Source: Phymorhynchus buccinoides (Eukaryota > Mollusca > Gastropoda > Neogastropoda > Raphitomidae). Taken from it: DNA of 64,000 nucleotides. Made by a program: the position numbers and the translations under genes. Each line of letters begins with the position of its first letter. The stretch's first letter is position 1. The notes beneath the pieces were generated by a model that made no database searches, was not told the origin of the DNA, and worked only from the letters and a program-made list of their open reading frames with translations. Shown here in pieces: positions 21,878 to 32,349 of the stretch. The DNA is taken from the NCBI GenBank assembly GCA_017654935.2, contig CM065703.1, positions 46,375,240 to 46,439,239 on the forward strand, read 5' to 3'.

Positions 21878-22454
21878 AGTTGAGTCTAAACAGAGGTCGT
21901 TCGCCAGGTCAGCGAATACAAAATAGGGTGAGGATAGGGTTAGCAGACCTGTTTACTCTACTCTTTGAGTAGTATTCTACTCGATTTGGACCTCTACTAC
22001 AGTACTACTCTTCAAAACTGAAAATAATGCTCTTTTAATTCTTGATTACTACTTATTTTCAGTGAACATTATTTAAACTACAGGTCTGGGTTAGAATTCA
22101 TCGGGTTAGGAATGGGGTAAAGGTTAAGGTTAGAACTGAAAACAACCAAAGCAAATGAACGAAACACTCCGCATGTGAGAACAAAAACAAAAGTTCCGTT
22201 ACAGATATACAGCTAGTTCGACTTCGTTGCGCTTAGGGTTAAAATGTACGGCCGGGCTAGGGCTAGGGCAAGGGAATGGGCTAGGATTAGGAGTAATATC
22301 TCACAAAGAGAAGCAAAACAGAGCAAGCTTCGATTGTGCGAAAAATATTAAAAATTTGACCTTCGTCAGGCCCAGTTAAATAAATGTAATGACTTCTGTG
22401 GGTCTATCTGATCTCTGGCAAATGGCTTCTGACGCTCTGTTTAGACGCATGTCT
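21878..22454 (+). mobile_element. MITE (AGTTGAGTCTAAAC family), third copy
   Basis: Begins AGTTGAGTCTAAACAGAGGT and ends TTTAGACGCATGTCT, in the same orientation as the outer element at 18660. A shortened copy of the 205-bp MITE sits inside it at 21953-22087. The flanking bases show no clear target duplication. Confidence 0.7.
21953..22087. mobile_element. 205-bp MITE family, internally deleted copy
   Basis: Keeps the AGACCTGTTTAC start and an ACAGGTCT end but lacks the later interior. It is nested in the third copy of the AGTTGAGTC family. Confidence 0.65.
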
Positions 22455-23145
22455 GATTTAAAATTTGAAAAACAATTATTGGGGGGGGGGGGGGCTGTAA
22501 GCAGTGATGTACTGAGGGTCAAAAAGTGACAGGAAAAAATGTTCTGAGATGAGAGAAATCAATAGGACAATGTCCTGGTGCTTGCACAAATCAATAAGAC
22601 AGTGTGCCAGTGTTACATTTTTTAATCAGACATTAATTGTCCTGACAGGGGAGAGCACACTGCGACATTTTCAATGTTAATAGGTCAGTGGCCTATGACT
22701 GGGGCCTCGGGACATCACTGTATAAGTATTCCTGTAATGAAGATAGTAATGGTGATAGTTTCAAAAAATAATGATATATTCATAATGACAGCCTGTTTAT
22801 TATTTTGTGCTCTTTCAGGAGAATCCTGTGACAAGTTCCTAAGTACAGTTTTGGGAATGCGGAACAGCAATCTGGGCAAAAACAGCATAACTTTCTGGGA
22901 AAGCAGGACAACTTTGATGGAAAATGGGACAACTTTGGCAAAACAACACTTGGGGCGACATTCTGGGCTGATGCAGTACATCTGATAAGCCAAGTGAACT
23001 GACTGCCCTAAACGTCAAATCGGTGCAACATTATAAGGTAAGGAAATGGATTGTTTGAAGTGCTGTTCTTAACCACAGTGGAATATTATAAAAAAAGACC
23101 TTCACAAATCATCCCAAATTCGGTCTTTTAAGGGATGGGTCTTGC
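22455..23145. other. no supported gene; possible splice-like sites
   Basis: A segment from about 22819 (after CTCTTTCAG) to about 23037 (before GTAAGG) is bounded by acceptor- and donor-like sequences. It has stops in the frames I checked, so a noncoding exon is only a possibility. Confidence 0.25.
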
Positions 23146-23352
23146 ACACCTGTTTACTCTACTCTTTTTGAGTAGTATTCTACTCAATTTGGATCTCTAC
23201 TACTCTTCAAAATTGAAAATAATGCTCTAATTACTCGTTTTCGGTGAACATTGTTTGATGGTTTAATGAATAAAACTACACGATTTTAGCAAAAAAGTAC
23301 TCATTTCAGCTATCCAGACTACTCAAGACTTGTGTAGGAGGTAAACAGGTCT
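23146..23352. mobile_element. 205-bp MITE family, copy 3
   Basis: ACACCTGTTTAC start and GTAAACAGGTCT end, same orientation as the other copies. Confidence 0.8.
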
Positions 23353-26319
23353 TGTCTTATAAGGGAGGTAATTTTAATACTTACAAAGAAGGGCAATGAG
23401 AAGTAGGTCTTATGTGGGAGGCATTCTTCAGTGATCGCAATTACCGACATATATCGGTAAAATACCGATTGTGAAAGCAGAATACCGAAAAAAATTTGAG
23501 CTACCGATCCCAAGAACCGATAAATATCTGCCGGCACTGGTAAAATATTTCCGATCCCCTCCCCCCCCCCAAAAAAAAAAAGCTAGCCGCTCGTTCGTGC
23601 ACTAGCCTATCCTGGTTTCCCCATGACTATCTGTAGGCCTAGTGGGTCAAGACCATCGTTCTTTACATCTGTGGTCAAGACTCAATGTTAGCTGCTGCTG
23701 CTCTCCTGCTGGCAGGGCTGGGTCAGCGACAGGAATAGGCCTCGCATGCGCGCGCTTTATCAGTGAAAGCAATGACGTAGTTTAGTATCGTGGTCCTTCC
23801 TGTCGGCAGAGTGCCCGAGCGTGGCTTCAGTGTGCAAAACTGGATCAAAAACTGACAGGCGCAGTCGTCTGTATGAGGATAGGGTTACCGTTTACGGTTA
23901 CTCGTCTCATGATGCTGAAGATGCATGCAAAGGGGGTGGGGGAGTTCAGTGTTGGCACTGCTTGTGATCGTTTCCTTCACATGAAAGATCGCAAGAAGTA
24001 GATCTAGACTAAACAAGCAGGCACTTTTCTTGTTTTGCCCTTGTCACAGAGTGAGAGAGAGAGAGAGTATGTGTGTGTGTTGGCATTTGGACATTTCAAA
24101 TCTCATGTTTTTGACATGTAGGCTTACTATGCCAAGAATTCATTGAGAGTGTTGCTTTTAAGAGAGAGAGAAACAGAGCGAGAGACAGGGGTGATGGATT
24201 AATGGAGAGAGGGGGTGATGGATTAATGGCCCATATCATGAGTTGCCATATTCATCATCTTATCGATTTGCTTCTGTGAATGTCAGCTATACAGCTGCAT
24301 CATGTATGACAGAAAGTTATGTCTTTATTGTGTTTTTGTTTTGTTTTTCTCACTGGCTTTGTTTATTCCTTTTGTGAGAGTGCAATCTATGAGAGAAAAA
24401 AGCACAACAAAAGTTGCTTTAGTTGTTTTTTCCTTCCGAAATATGCTTGTTGATGATGTGCACTTTTTGAGAGGCATTGCTGCGGAAAGCTCTGGGAAAG
24501 AGTGGAAAGCTCTGGACAAAAACAACTTTAAAGTGGGTTTTTTCCCGAGCTTTCCTTTTTTTCCCCATATTCATTTTCCTCTTTTACATGATTTATGATT
24601 CATCCATCCATTCACTATTTTTTTTTTTTTGTGTGTGTGTGTGTGTGTGTGTGTTCATGAAAAAATGCACTTACAATTTGCTTGTCAATTATATAATTTG
24701 TTTTCTGAATGTAAGTGTGTGATATTTGTGAGAAGTTAGAATCAATGTTTCAGTGCTCTTGTTAGAACTTTGAACTATTAACCTCAGTGGTTCATAATGT
24801 GTGTCATTGCCATTTGACATGAAGGATCATTTTGAACAAAAATCAGTGTACAACTAACAGCCAATATCGCAATAAAGTGTGTGACTGTGTGTATGTGAGA
24901 GAGAGAGAGGGAGAGATTAATTATGTAACTGTGTGTTTGTGTATATATGTTGTGTGCGTGGGCACGCGCATGTGTGCACATCATATTTAATGACAAAATG
25001 TGCACATGATGATTTCATTGGTTTTTGTTGGCTTGGGACTGATTCTGACACAGGTCATTGGGGGTAGTCACTGATGGGACTGATTCTGACACAGGTCGTT
25101 GGGGGTAGTCACTGATGGACTGGTTTTTGACATTCCTAGCGCGATCACTGTTCTTTTGTGAGAGTGTCCACTGTATTTGTACTTGAAATAATTTATTTTC
25201 TTAGATTGCAAGAAGTGATGCTTTTACACAAAAGACAAAATATTGTTTTTGTCAACTGCTTAGTTGAGGAAGGAAATCACCACGTGTGTTAGGCCAACAA
25301 GAGTACAGCTGAATTTATGACTAATATGAGTAGATTTTCATGTAAGGCCCCAAAAAATTATGTCTGCTTGGGGTTTCATCAGTTTGAAAAATAGGGTAGG
25401 TGTACTAGGCTTTTTTTATTTTATTTTTTATAAAGCTTGTGTTCGGTCCATGTGTGTGAAATTATTTATATTAATATATTTTGATAAAACAAAACAGTAC
25501 CAGTATACTTTTGCACTTATAATGTAAATGTAAGCGCAAATAAAGCCAGGAAATGCACAGCATGTAAAAAAGTAAAATGTATTGTTCATGGGCTTTCTGA
25601 AAAGTGAAATGGCTGTTGCTTAGAACTAAGTTATAATCCATGTCTCATACTTTGTTTTATATTTAAATGGAGCAGTTGAAGTTTGTGAGTGATAGTGATT
25701 CTTGAAGTTTACCATCTCAAATCTGCTGTAAAAAATAAGGCATTTCAAAAATAGTTTAGACAGTCCCAAAGTTTTTCTTCAATTATCAGAATCGAATTAA
25801 CAATAAATGAGAAAGCAATGTGTTTTATGAAGTAAATAAGTAAATGAGAAATACCCTATGCTTGATTTTTAATTGAAAAACAAAAATCTATTGCGCTTCC
25901 ATAGCTGGCTTGTTTATTGAGTGTGAGTGAACTCTGACATTTTGTTTATGCATGATCATGTATGCTACTCTGTTGTCGTAGTTTGGCTATGACTTGGAAA
26001 TAGTGGAGGCGGCAGCTGCTATTTATTGGAGGGCTGGGCTGAAAGTGGTTTGGTATATTGTGAAGATGCCTTGCCTAGGGTGTATTCCCACTCTTTGTGC
26101 TAACAGGACTTTAGTATAGTTGGTATGTGAGAAGAAAGTCCCCAAAGACCAGCCAATTCCCTTGGCTGCCGCCCTTAGTCCTGGAGACTCAGTTTATTTG
26201 TGCTGTGTTTTGCGTTACTCTCAGTAGATTGTGCCCCGTCAAATGCACACTTCTCCTCGGAAAGAATGTCTCCACCATTGCAGTGCCACTCATTTCTTTG
26301 TGTGTGTGTGTGTGTGTGT
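23353..26319. other. long stretch with no recognisable gene
   Basis: I see a short inverted segment with TACCGA/ATCGGTA motifs (23440-23530), (GA)n and (GT)n runs near 24055, 24630 and 24900, and a duplicated phrase GGGACTGATTCTGACACAGGTC at 25035-25105. No frame has a recognisable product. It could be intron of a host gene that includes the exon near 27.0 kb. Confidence 0.4.
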
Positions 26320-26325
26320 GTATTA

Positions 26326-26574
26326 CAGGCATCAGAATTATCAGAGGATTAAGAATTTCTGACAGAGGATTGGCTTCTCTTGTCAGAGGTTTTGCCTTTT
26401 TATTCAGTGTTATCCTTTGTGTTAAATAGCATTTTAAAGTGATTTCTCACTATATTGAGCCTTTTTGGTGGTGTTGGGAACTCATTTCAGTGTTGTCCCT
26501 GTCTAGTCTAGTGCCGTGATGGCCCTTTTACCGCGGTTTTCAGAGGATTGGACTTCAGACCATTCTGATGCCTG
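26326..26574. mobile_element. 249-bp MITE with 13-bp TIRs and 6-bp TSD
   Basis: Starts CAGGCATCAGAAT and ends ATTCTGATGCCTG, an exact inverted repeat, flanked by GTATTA at 26320-26325 and 26575-26580. The interior resembles the partial copy at 20403-20597. Non-coding. The superfamily is not assigned. Confidence 0.85.
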
Positions 26575-26981
26575 GTATTACTTTGAAATTATTTTTGTAA
26601 AAGGAATGAGGAAAGTACTATAGCTCAGAACTACATAAACATTAGTCAATTTATATTATATTGTGTTACTAAGCATTTCACATTAGTTTCTCTTTTTTAA
26701 AATATTGGAAGTAGGTGAAAGGGTGTCAAGTCGGATCAGCTTTTATTTTTATTTTTTTTATATTGTTGAAAAAGGCCTTTGGGCTGTCAGAAGAAATCTG
26801 CTAAGGTTTTTTGATTGCGTGTGAATCATAATAAATTATGATGTGTAATCGTGTGTGCGCATGCGCGTGCGTGTGTGTTTGTGTGTGTGTTCATGGTTTT
26901 GGAAACATTATGTTCAGATGAAATGGTATTTAAACAAACAAAAAATGATGACATTTGTTTGTCACGTGTGTGTGTGTGTAG
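26575..26981. other. non-coding, ends in (GT)n before an exon candidate
   Basis: AT-rich sequence followed by GT/GC-alternating tracts (26850-26893 and 26965-26979). The last of these serves as the polypyrimidine/GT context before the AG at 26980-26981. Confidence 0.4.
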
Positions 26982-26986
26982 CCAGC

Positions 26987-27223
26987 ATGAGCATCGACAG
27001 CTACCTCATCTCTACGCAGCTGGAAGAAAGTCTCAGCTTCGCCGATCAGTCGTCGGCAGAGGCCAGTGCTGCTGAATCGTCATGTGGTGTCATCACGTCA
27101 TCAGGCTGTCATCATCATCATGGCGAGACATGTCCCTCACAGCGACCCATCGCCCATCAAGTTGCTCATCGCTGTATTTCTTCTGTTCAGTTAGCGACGC
27201 TCTGGGAAAGATGGTCCACGCAG
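26987..27223 (+). CDS. candidate first coding exon of an unrecognised host gene
   Basis: After an AG at 26980-26981, an ATG at 26987 opens exactly 79 codons, ending at CAG before a donor GTAGGG at 27224. The peptide begins MSIDSYLISTQLEESLSFAD and is rich in Ser, Ala and His (a run of four His). Its composition is far more gene-like than the AT-rich DNA on either side. The (GT)n tract in front is a poor polypyrimidine tract, so the acceptor is weak. The frame stays open for 16 more codons past the donor. No domain is recognised and no second exon was found. An accidental open frame remains possible. Confidence 0.4.
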
Positions 27224-28081
27224 GTAGGGACTTCTGTTCTAATTCTGTTCACCCATTGTTCAGTTTGGTGATTTGAAACCATTTTTGGTAGTGGTCTGTC
27301 TGAGGTTAAAGATTAATGATAATAAACGACAAAAGTTATATTCCTTGTTTACAAGTTCCCCCCCACACACCCGCCCCACTTTTTTTCTGGCTGTGATTGA
27401 AATGCTGTTGTAATGTTGGAAAAGGACAAACAGAATTAATGTATGGTTGCATTGGGAAAAAACAGGCATAAGTCTATCAAGCAAAAACAAATATGCCCCC
27501 CCCCCCCCCCCCCCCTCTTACCAATTTATTGCATTTGATTCATTATTTAAATGTCTTTTCTTTTAAGATAGCGAAAACTACTAGAAAATCTTTTTCTATT
27601 TTCCCCAACATGAAAGACAATTTTGAATTAATTCTATGTTCATTTGATGATTTTTAAAATCCAGTCTATACAAACAGATCCAAACATCTGTCTTCTAAAG
27701 TTCTCTGTCCATTTCTGCATATGATTTATTATAAAAGTCATTCTTGAAAACTAGCGAAGATAATTTAATTCTTTTTTCTTTTGTTTGAGTATTGTCATCT
27801 TTAAAAAAATGTGTTTTCAATTTGTGCCGGAAATCCATTTTCTCTTCTCCCCCCATGCACCTTCAGAAATGATTTTGATTTATCTTGTGTCTTTTGATTT
27901 GTGGTACAACGTGTTTTACAACTATGCGTTATTTTTACACACTCCAGCCATCGTCAAATAACTACCATTAAAAGGTTTATTACTGGGTTTGGTTGTTTAT
28001 TACTACATTCTGGCTGTCATTGATGTTTGAAGACACACAAATGTTGACAAAACTAATTGTTTATGTGATGACTAGTACTGC
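27224..28081. other. no recognisable gene
   Basis: AT-rich DNA with a long poly-C run near 27496-27515. No supported gene or RNA. Confidence 0.5.
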
Positions 28082-28287
28082 AGACCTGTTTACTCTACTG
28101 TTTTCGAGTAGCATTCTACTCAATTTGGACCTCTACTACTCTTCAAAATTAAAAATAGAGCTCTGTTTACTCATTTTCAGTGAACATTGTTTGATGGTTT
28201 CATGAATAAAGCTACACATTTTGCCCCAAAGCTACTCATTTCAGCTACCCACACTAGTCAAAACTTGTGTAGGGGGTAAACAGGTCT
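28082..28287. mobile_element. 205-bp MITE family, copy 4
   Basis: AGACCTGTTTAC start and GTAAACAGGTCT end form a perfect 12-bp terminal inverted repeat. Same orientation as the other copies. Confidence 0.85.
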
Positions 28288-28319
28288 GGTACTGGTAGAG
28301 GGGCAATCTCCGTCATTTG

Positions 28320-28475
28320 TTTGACTCTGAGTCTGACTGCCTCCTGCCTGTTGAGCCCTGCTGATGACACTTTGACTCTGAGTCTGACTGCCTCCTGCCT
28401 GTTGAGCCCTGCTGATGACACTTTGACTCTGAGTCTGACTGCCTCCTGCCTGTTGAGCCCTGCTGATGACACTTG
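28320..28475. repeat. 51-bp tandem repeat, 3 copies
   Basis: Three near-identical units of 51 bp (TTTGACTCTGAGTCTGACTG...). As 51 is divisible by three, all minus-strand frames stay open through it (17-residue units). There is no evidence that it is translated. Confidence 0.9.
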
Positions 28476-28983
28476 GGTTTTTGGCGGCTTTTAGGCACTT
28501 CTGGCTGGTCCCTTTGTGACTGTTTGATTCTCTTTGGCTATTCAAAAGCATCTGTCCAGCTATTTTGTGTTTTGCATGTCAACGATCTGATCCCGTGCTG
28601 AATGTAGTGACAGCCGGTGATCGCGTTTACTGGTAATTATCAGTAAAATTAAATACGGATAGCAAAACCTAAATACTGAGAGAGAAAAAAACCCCACCTA
28701 TTTCTGTCCGAACTTCTCTATGAGACTTGCAATATTTTCATTTTTCTTCCAACTTGGAAAATAGTGCGATACATTTGATGGTGTGTTTTATTTAGCGTGG
28801 TGACAGCCCTGATATGATCCTACTTGTTGGCAGGGCGGAAAACAACATGACTTGACCCCTGACCCTTTGAGGTCTGGCAAAGATCCTTCAAGATTTCGTA
28901 CTTGTATGAAAAGTTGCTGACAATGTTTTAATTCCCTTTGCTGACTGGTAGATCACTGGCATATTCATATTGCATAAGCAAAT

Positions 28984-29105
28984 TTGTGCGATCCTGAACA
29001 CTTCATTGTGGATTGTCCAGAACTATTTCATCTGTCAAGTTCATCTGTCAAGCCCTGGGGATCAAGAATGGTCAACTATGGACTCAAGGGTCGATATGGT
29101 CAACT
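28984..29105 (+). pseudogene. possible LINE C-terminal relic
   Basis: The phrase CDPEHFIVDCPEL resembles the Cys/His cluster (EHxxxxCP) near the end of I-clade LINE ORF2, such as the one at 11.2 kb. It runs into a 17-bp tandem repeat and has no other domain. Short, so the assignment is weak. Confidence 0.25.
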
Positions 29106-29175
29106 ATTGCCCATCAATCGATATTGCCCATTAATCGATATTGCCCATCAATCGATATTGCCCATCAATCGATAT
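29106..29175. repeat. 17-bp tandem repeat, about 4 copies
   Basis: Units of TTGCCCATCAATCGATA with one base changed in the second. ATCGAT palindromes recur every 17 bp. Confidence 0.85.
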
Positions 29176-29847
29176 TGCTCAGTGGGTTTTTCAGACTTCC
29201 CAAATATTCCTTCCAAATTCGATTTCTTCTATGACGAATTCCTTGTTTTTTCTTGGGCGGCGGGCTAGGCTGCGGACAACCCTCTTCAGATTCCCATTGG
29301 AAAACATCACACTGCGCATCAGGTATAGGGAAGGGAAATAGGATTGTACCCAGTATGATTCTCTCAGCTTTCAGAAAAGCCCTCCGCACACTCTGGATGA
29401 AACTTCTCCGGTGGGATTTTGAGATGCGTCCGTCGAAACAGACGTTGTCGCTGAACGTGACGGGTCAGATTTAGCGTTGTCTCGTTTATCCATGGCGTGA
29501 AGACCAGTGAAGAGCTGGAAATGTCACATTAGTAGCTTTCACAGCAAGCATGCCAGGGGATGGGTTAGACATCATAGCGACAATCATGCACAGGGTTCTT
29601 AGTCGTTTGAACAGTGCAAACACAGCAACCATCAGCCATTTAATATAAACAATTTTACAACTCTAATCACTGAAGACAGTTATGGAAGGTGCGGTTTCTC
29701 CTCCCTTCAGGGACACGTGGACACATCTTCATAAATAAATAAAATTGTGGATCAAATTCTTTATAAAAAGAATCGTATTTCCGTTAATTTCGCGTGGCTT
29801 GCTGGTCCCTGTTGTGTTATGGATTTAAACACGTGGTTAATGATTTT

Positions 29848-30660
29848 TTAATTTTCGTTTGTGTTGGTTATTATGTTCAGAAGTTTATATTTAGTGTCTT
29901 TGCAAACATCCGAATCCAGTTTATTTTCAAAATTTTCTCTCAAGTGTTTTTCGATTATTTGTCTGTTGTTATACAGGTATTCATAGCGAACAGCGAGAGA
30001 ATGAAATCTTGGAAAGTCATAAAATCGTGATGAAATTTCTGTCAGCTTTCTTGCATGATTCATCGTGATTTTAACTTTTTCTTGCACATAGGTTTTCCAT
30101 GTCATAGATTTTGTTGGGCAAAATGATTTTCTCGCTTTCTCAAGCCAACGTCCTAGTATCAAAGTATGATGAATACTAGTGCTTTTCCCCAACTCCATTC
30201 CTATCCTTGCTTTATTCAGAAGAGGCAACATTGTATTCAGGTCTGTGAGTCTTTCAAAGCTCAGTAGATCTTCTCCTGTAATAAACTCTTGTGTAAGGGA
30301 TACTGTTTTCTCTAAAAAATATTTTTGGAAGTCTTCAGCTCTTTGATCATTCTTGTCCTTCTTCTTTCCTTCTAGAAAAGCTAACGTTGTTTTTGGTCTT
30401 TTTGGAAGCGAACAAGGTTCATACGTTTCTTTATTTTCAATATATTCTATCATTTGTTTGAAGTAATTTTTGTGTTCTTCCATTATTTTTTTCTGATCTT
30501 CCGTCCACAGGTCTTCTGTCTGACTTGATTCATGTTCAATGTCCATTGATTGTGTTGCATTTAGCAGATGGCTGGCTGAATCACTATGTTCTGATGAAGA
30601 TCCTTCAGTAGCTTCTCTTAAGTCTTCGTATTCAAGCTCCATCATCCACTCCTTAACCAT
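29848..30660 (-). CDS. uncharacterised helical protein with a W-rich conserved core
   Basis: About 270 residues from the ATG at 30660; an upstream GTG is not needed. The N-terminal 120 residues are acidic and Ser/Glu-rich, then Lys-rich (KKKDKNDQRAED). The C-terminal core holds GRWLEKARKSF, TKSMTWKTYVQEK, ARKLTEISSRFYDFPRFHSL and LYNNRQIIEKHLREN. A second member of the family lies at 36952-37314, with the same order of motifs and many identical residues. Purifying-type conservation of the core suggests a real protein. I do not recognise it. The Trp-spaced helical core loosely recalls phage DUF3102-like proteins, which is only a hint. No transposon ends are visible around it. Confidence 0.6.
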   Translation of the reverse strand: MVKEWMMELEYEDLREATEGSSSEHSDSASHLLNATQSMDIEHESSQTEDLWTEDQKKIMEEHKNYFKQMIEYIENKETYEPCSLPKRPKTTLAFLEGKKKDKNDQRAEDFQKYFLEKTVSLTQEFITGEDLLSFERLTDLNTMLPLLNKARIGMELGKSTSIHHTLILGRWLEKARKSFCPTKSMTWKTYVQEKVKITMNHARKLTEISSRFYDFPRFHSLAVRYEYLYNNRQIIEKHLRENFENKLDSDVCKDTKYKLLNIITNTNEN

Positions 30661-31061
30661 AAACACAAAGAATCACAAATGTAGAAACGCAGAGCTACGT
30701 CCTTTGCCTTCAACGTCTAGCCGAGGAATGAAGTGGCTGTATATTTCCAATATGTCGGACAAAGGACCAGGTAGTTACGTGTTCAGCTACGAGATTCTGA
30801 TTAGCTCAAAACTGTCGCACCATATTAACATCATAACATGTAGAATGTTCGAGAAACGAGGAGCACAGCTCTTGCAGTAGTCAATAATCATCGCGCAAGC
30901 TAGCTGTGATGACTTGTATGAGAGACGCAGCAGCTGTTACCGAATAACGAGTATACAAGCAAGCTAGCTTCTGGTGGAGTTAAACTCGGACTGGAGGCAA
31001 AGCAACTTGGTGTCATAAATTGCCCGGGGTGTCCTGGTGGCACAAGTGAGAAGTGGTCGTT

Positions 31062-31267
31062 AGAGAATGACAACATGCCGGCTCTGGGCTCAATTCCTGG
31101 GTAAACCCTTAAACAGGTTTGGGGGGGTTCAGGAAGGCCTAAACCGAGGTTTTTATGCCTTCGAAGAAGGCTTATAATCCTCCGGATTGTTGCCTCTCTG
31201 GAAGGTCTTAAAAGTTGATTTAAGGGTTACCCAGGAATTGTGAGTCAGAGCCGGCATGTCATTCTCT
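31062..31267. mobile_element. foldback MITE, about 206 bp
   Basis: Starts AGAGAATGACAACATGCCGG and ends with its near-exact complement (CCGGCATGTCATTCTCT). Arms are about 50 bp and include CAATTCCTGGGTAA and its complement. The loop holds a smaller inverted GCCTTC/GAAGGC pair. Non-coding. Confidence 0.8.
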
Positions 31268-31354
31268 GTCTGACCATGTCAAGTCTGATTGATTATAATA
31301 AATGCATGCTGTTTACAGTCAGACCTTATGGTATCAGTTATGCCTTCTAGTGAT

Positions 31355-32349
31355 CTAATCATCACCAGTGGCCACATCTTCGGTGATGTCAGATTGAGGA
31401 AGACGGTCTGGAGCTGTGCTGCTGCTTGGAATTGACTGGTAGAAATGATGATGCTTAGCAGGAACAATGTTCAACCGGCAGAGATCCAGCAAGTCGGCTT
31501 TCTTGGCAGCTGAAATGGGCAGCCTGCTTGTATAGCGTTGACTCGGAGCTGGCACCTGGGCAATGGTCATGTGCCTGCCACGCCGGCTGGATCCCCTGAT
31601 CTTCAGTTGCCTGAATACAGGATCAATCATCCTGTATTTGAAGAAGATGGTGTCTACTTCTCCCTTCATGACACGTAGCCATTTAATCTTTAGCCAGTTG
31701 ACGCGACCACCTTCAACATCAGTCTTTGTGTTGCGCAGGCAAGTTGCTGCCAGTTCTTTGAAGTCAAATATGTCACTACTCCAGCTCCTCCACAATATAG
31801 GGCTGTGACTGTCTGGCGCACTCTATCACAGTGTTCCACTGGTCTGGGATGCACACTTTGACATTCTTTTTTGCACTTTCTATGCTTGAATGTATGCCGT
31901 CACATTCCATATGCGTGTGTCCGGACTCTAAAAATTTCTGATCTATGATTTCCAAGTTGGGAGAATGTTGCACAGCATATAGTAGTGCTGTAGATACGAA
32001 TTTGTTTGTTTTGTCCAGCACAGGTGTCAGAAAAGAAAACAGCATGCTTCACTTGACTGGACAAGGACTTCAGATGTCTCAATAGGCATGAAGCTATCTC
32101 GCATGAACCCTTTCTCCCTTATGTTTCATCCCATGCAAAGCACTTCCCCTCTTTGCTGCCTAGAGAATACACTGAGAGGTTATAAACTGCCAATTTCCGT
32201 TTGTAGTGTGTTTGGCTGACTTGATTGCATGGTGTTGGCAGAACTGACTCCATGTCAAATGTCATTACCTCAGTGTCACTGTTTTGCTGGGCAATTTGTT
32301 TGTCTTTTTTGAACCTCACTAATGCCTTTAATGATGGAAGGGATTGCAT
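31355..32349 (-). pseudogene. decayed DDE-type transposase (DUF7869-like)
   Basis: Four overlapping minus frames together read like one protein. 32349-32119 has FDMESVLPTP and YKRKLAVYNLSVYSLG. 32082-31900 has VFFSDTCAGQNKQ with an Asp. 32045-31776 has ESGHTHMECDGIHSSIE with Asp and Glu. 31795-31355 has the basic tail (KIRGSSRRGRH). The D...D...E spacing and these phrases match a transposase-like family common in invertebrates. At least three frame changes and no complete ORF show it is dead. Its 5' end overlaps the 3' end of a LINE ORF1 at about 32.3 kb, so it is cut there. Family name is from memory of motifs and not verified. Confidence 0.6.
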
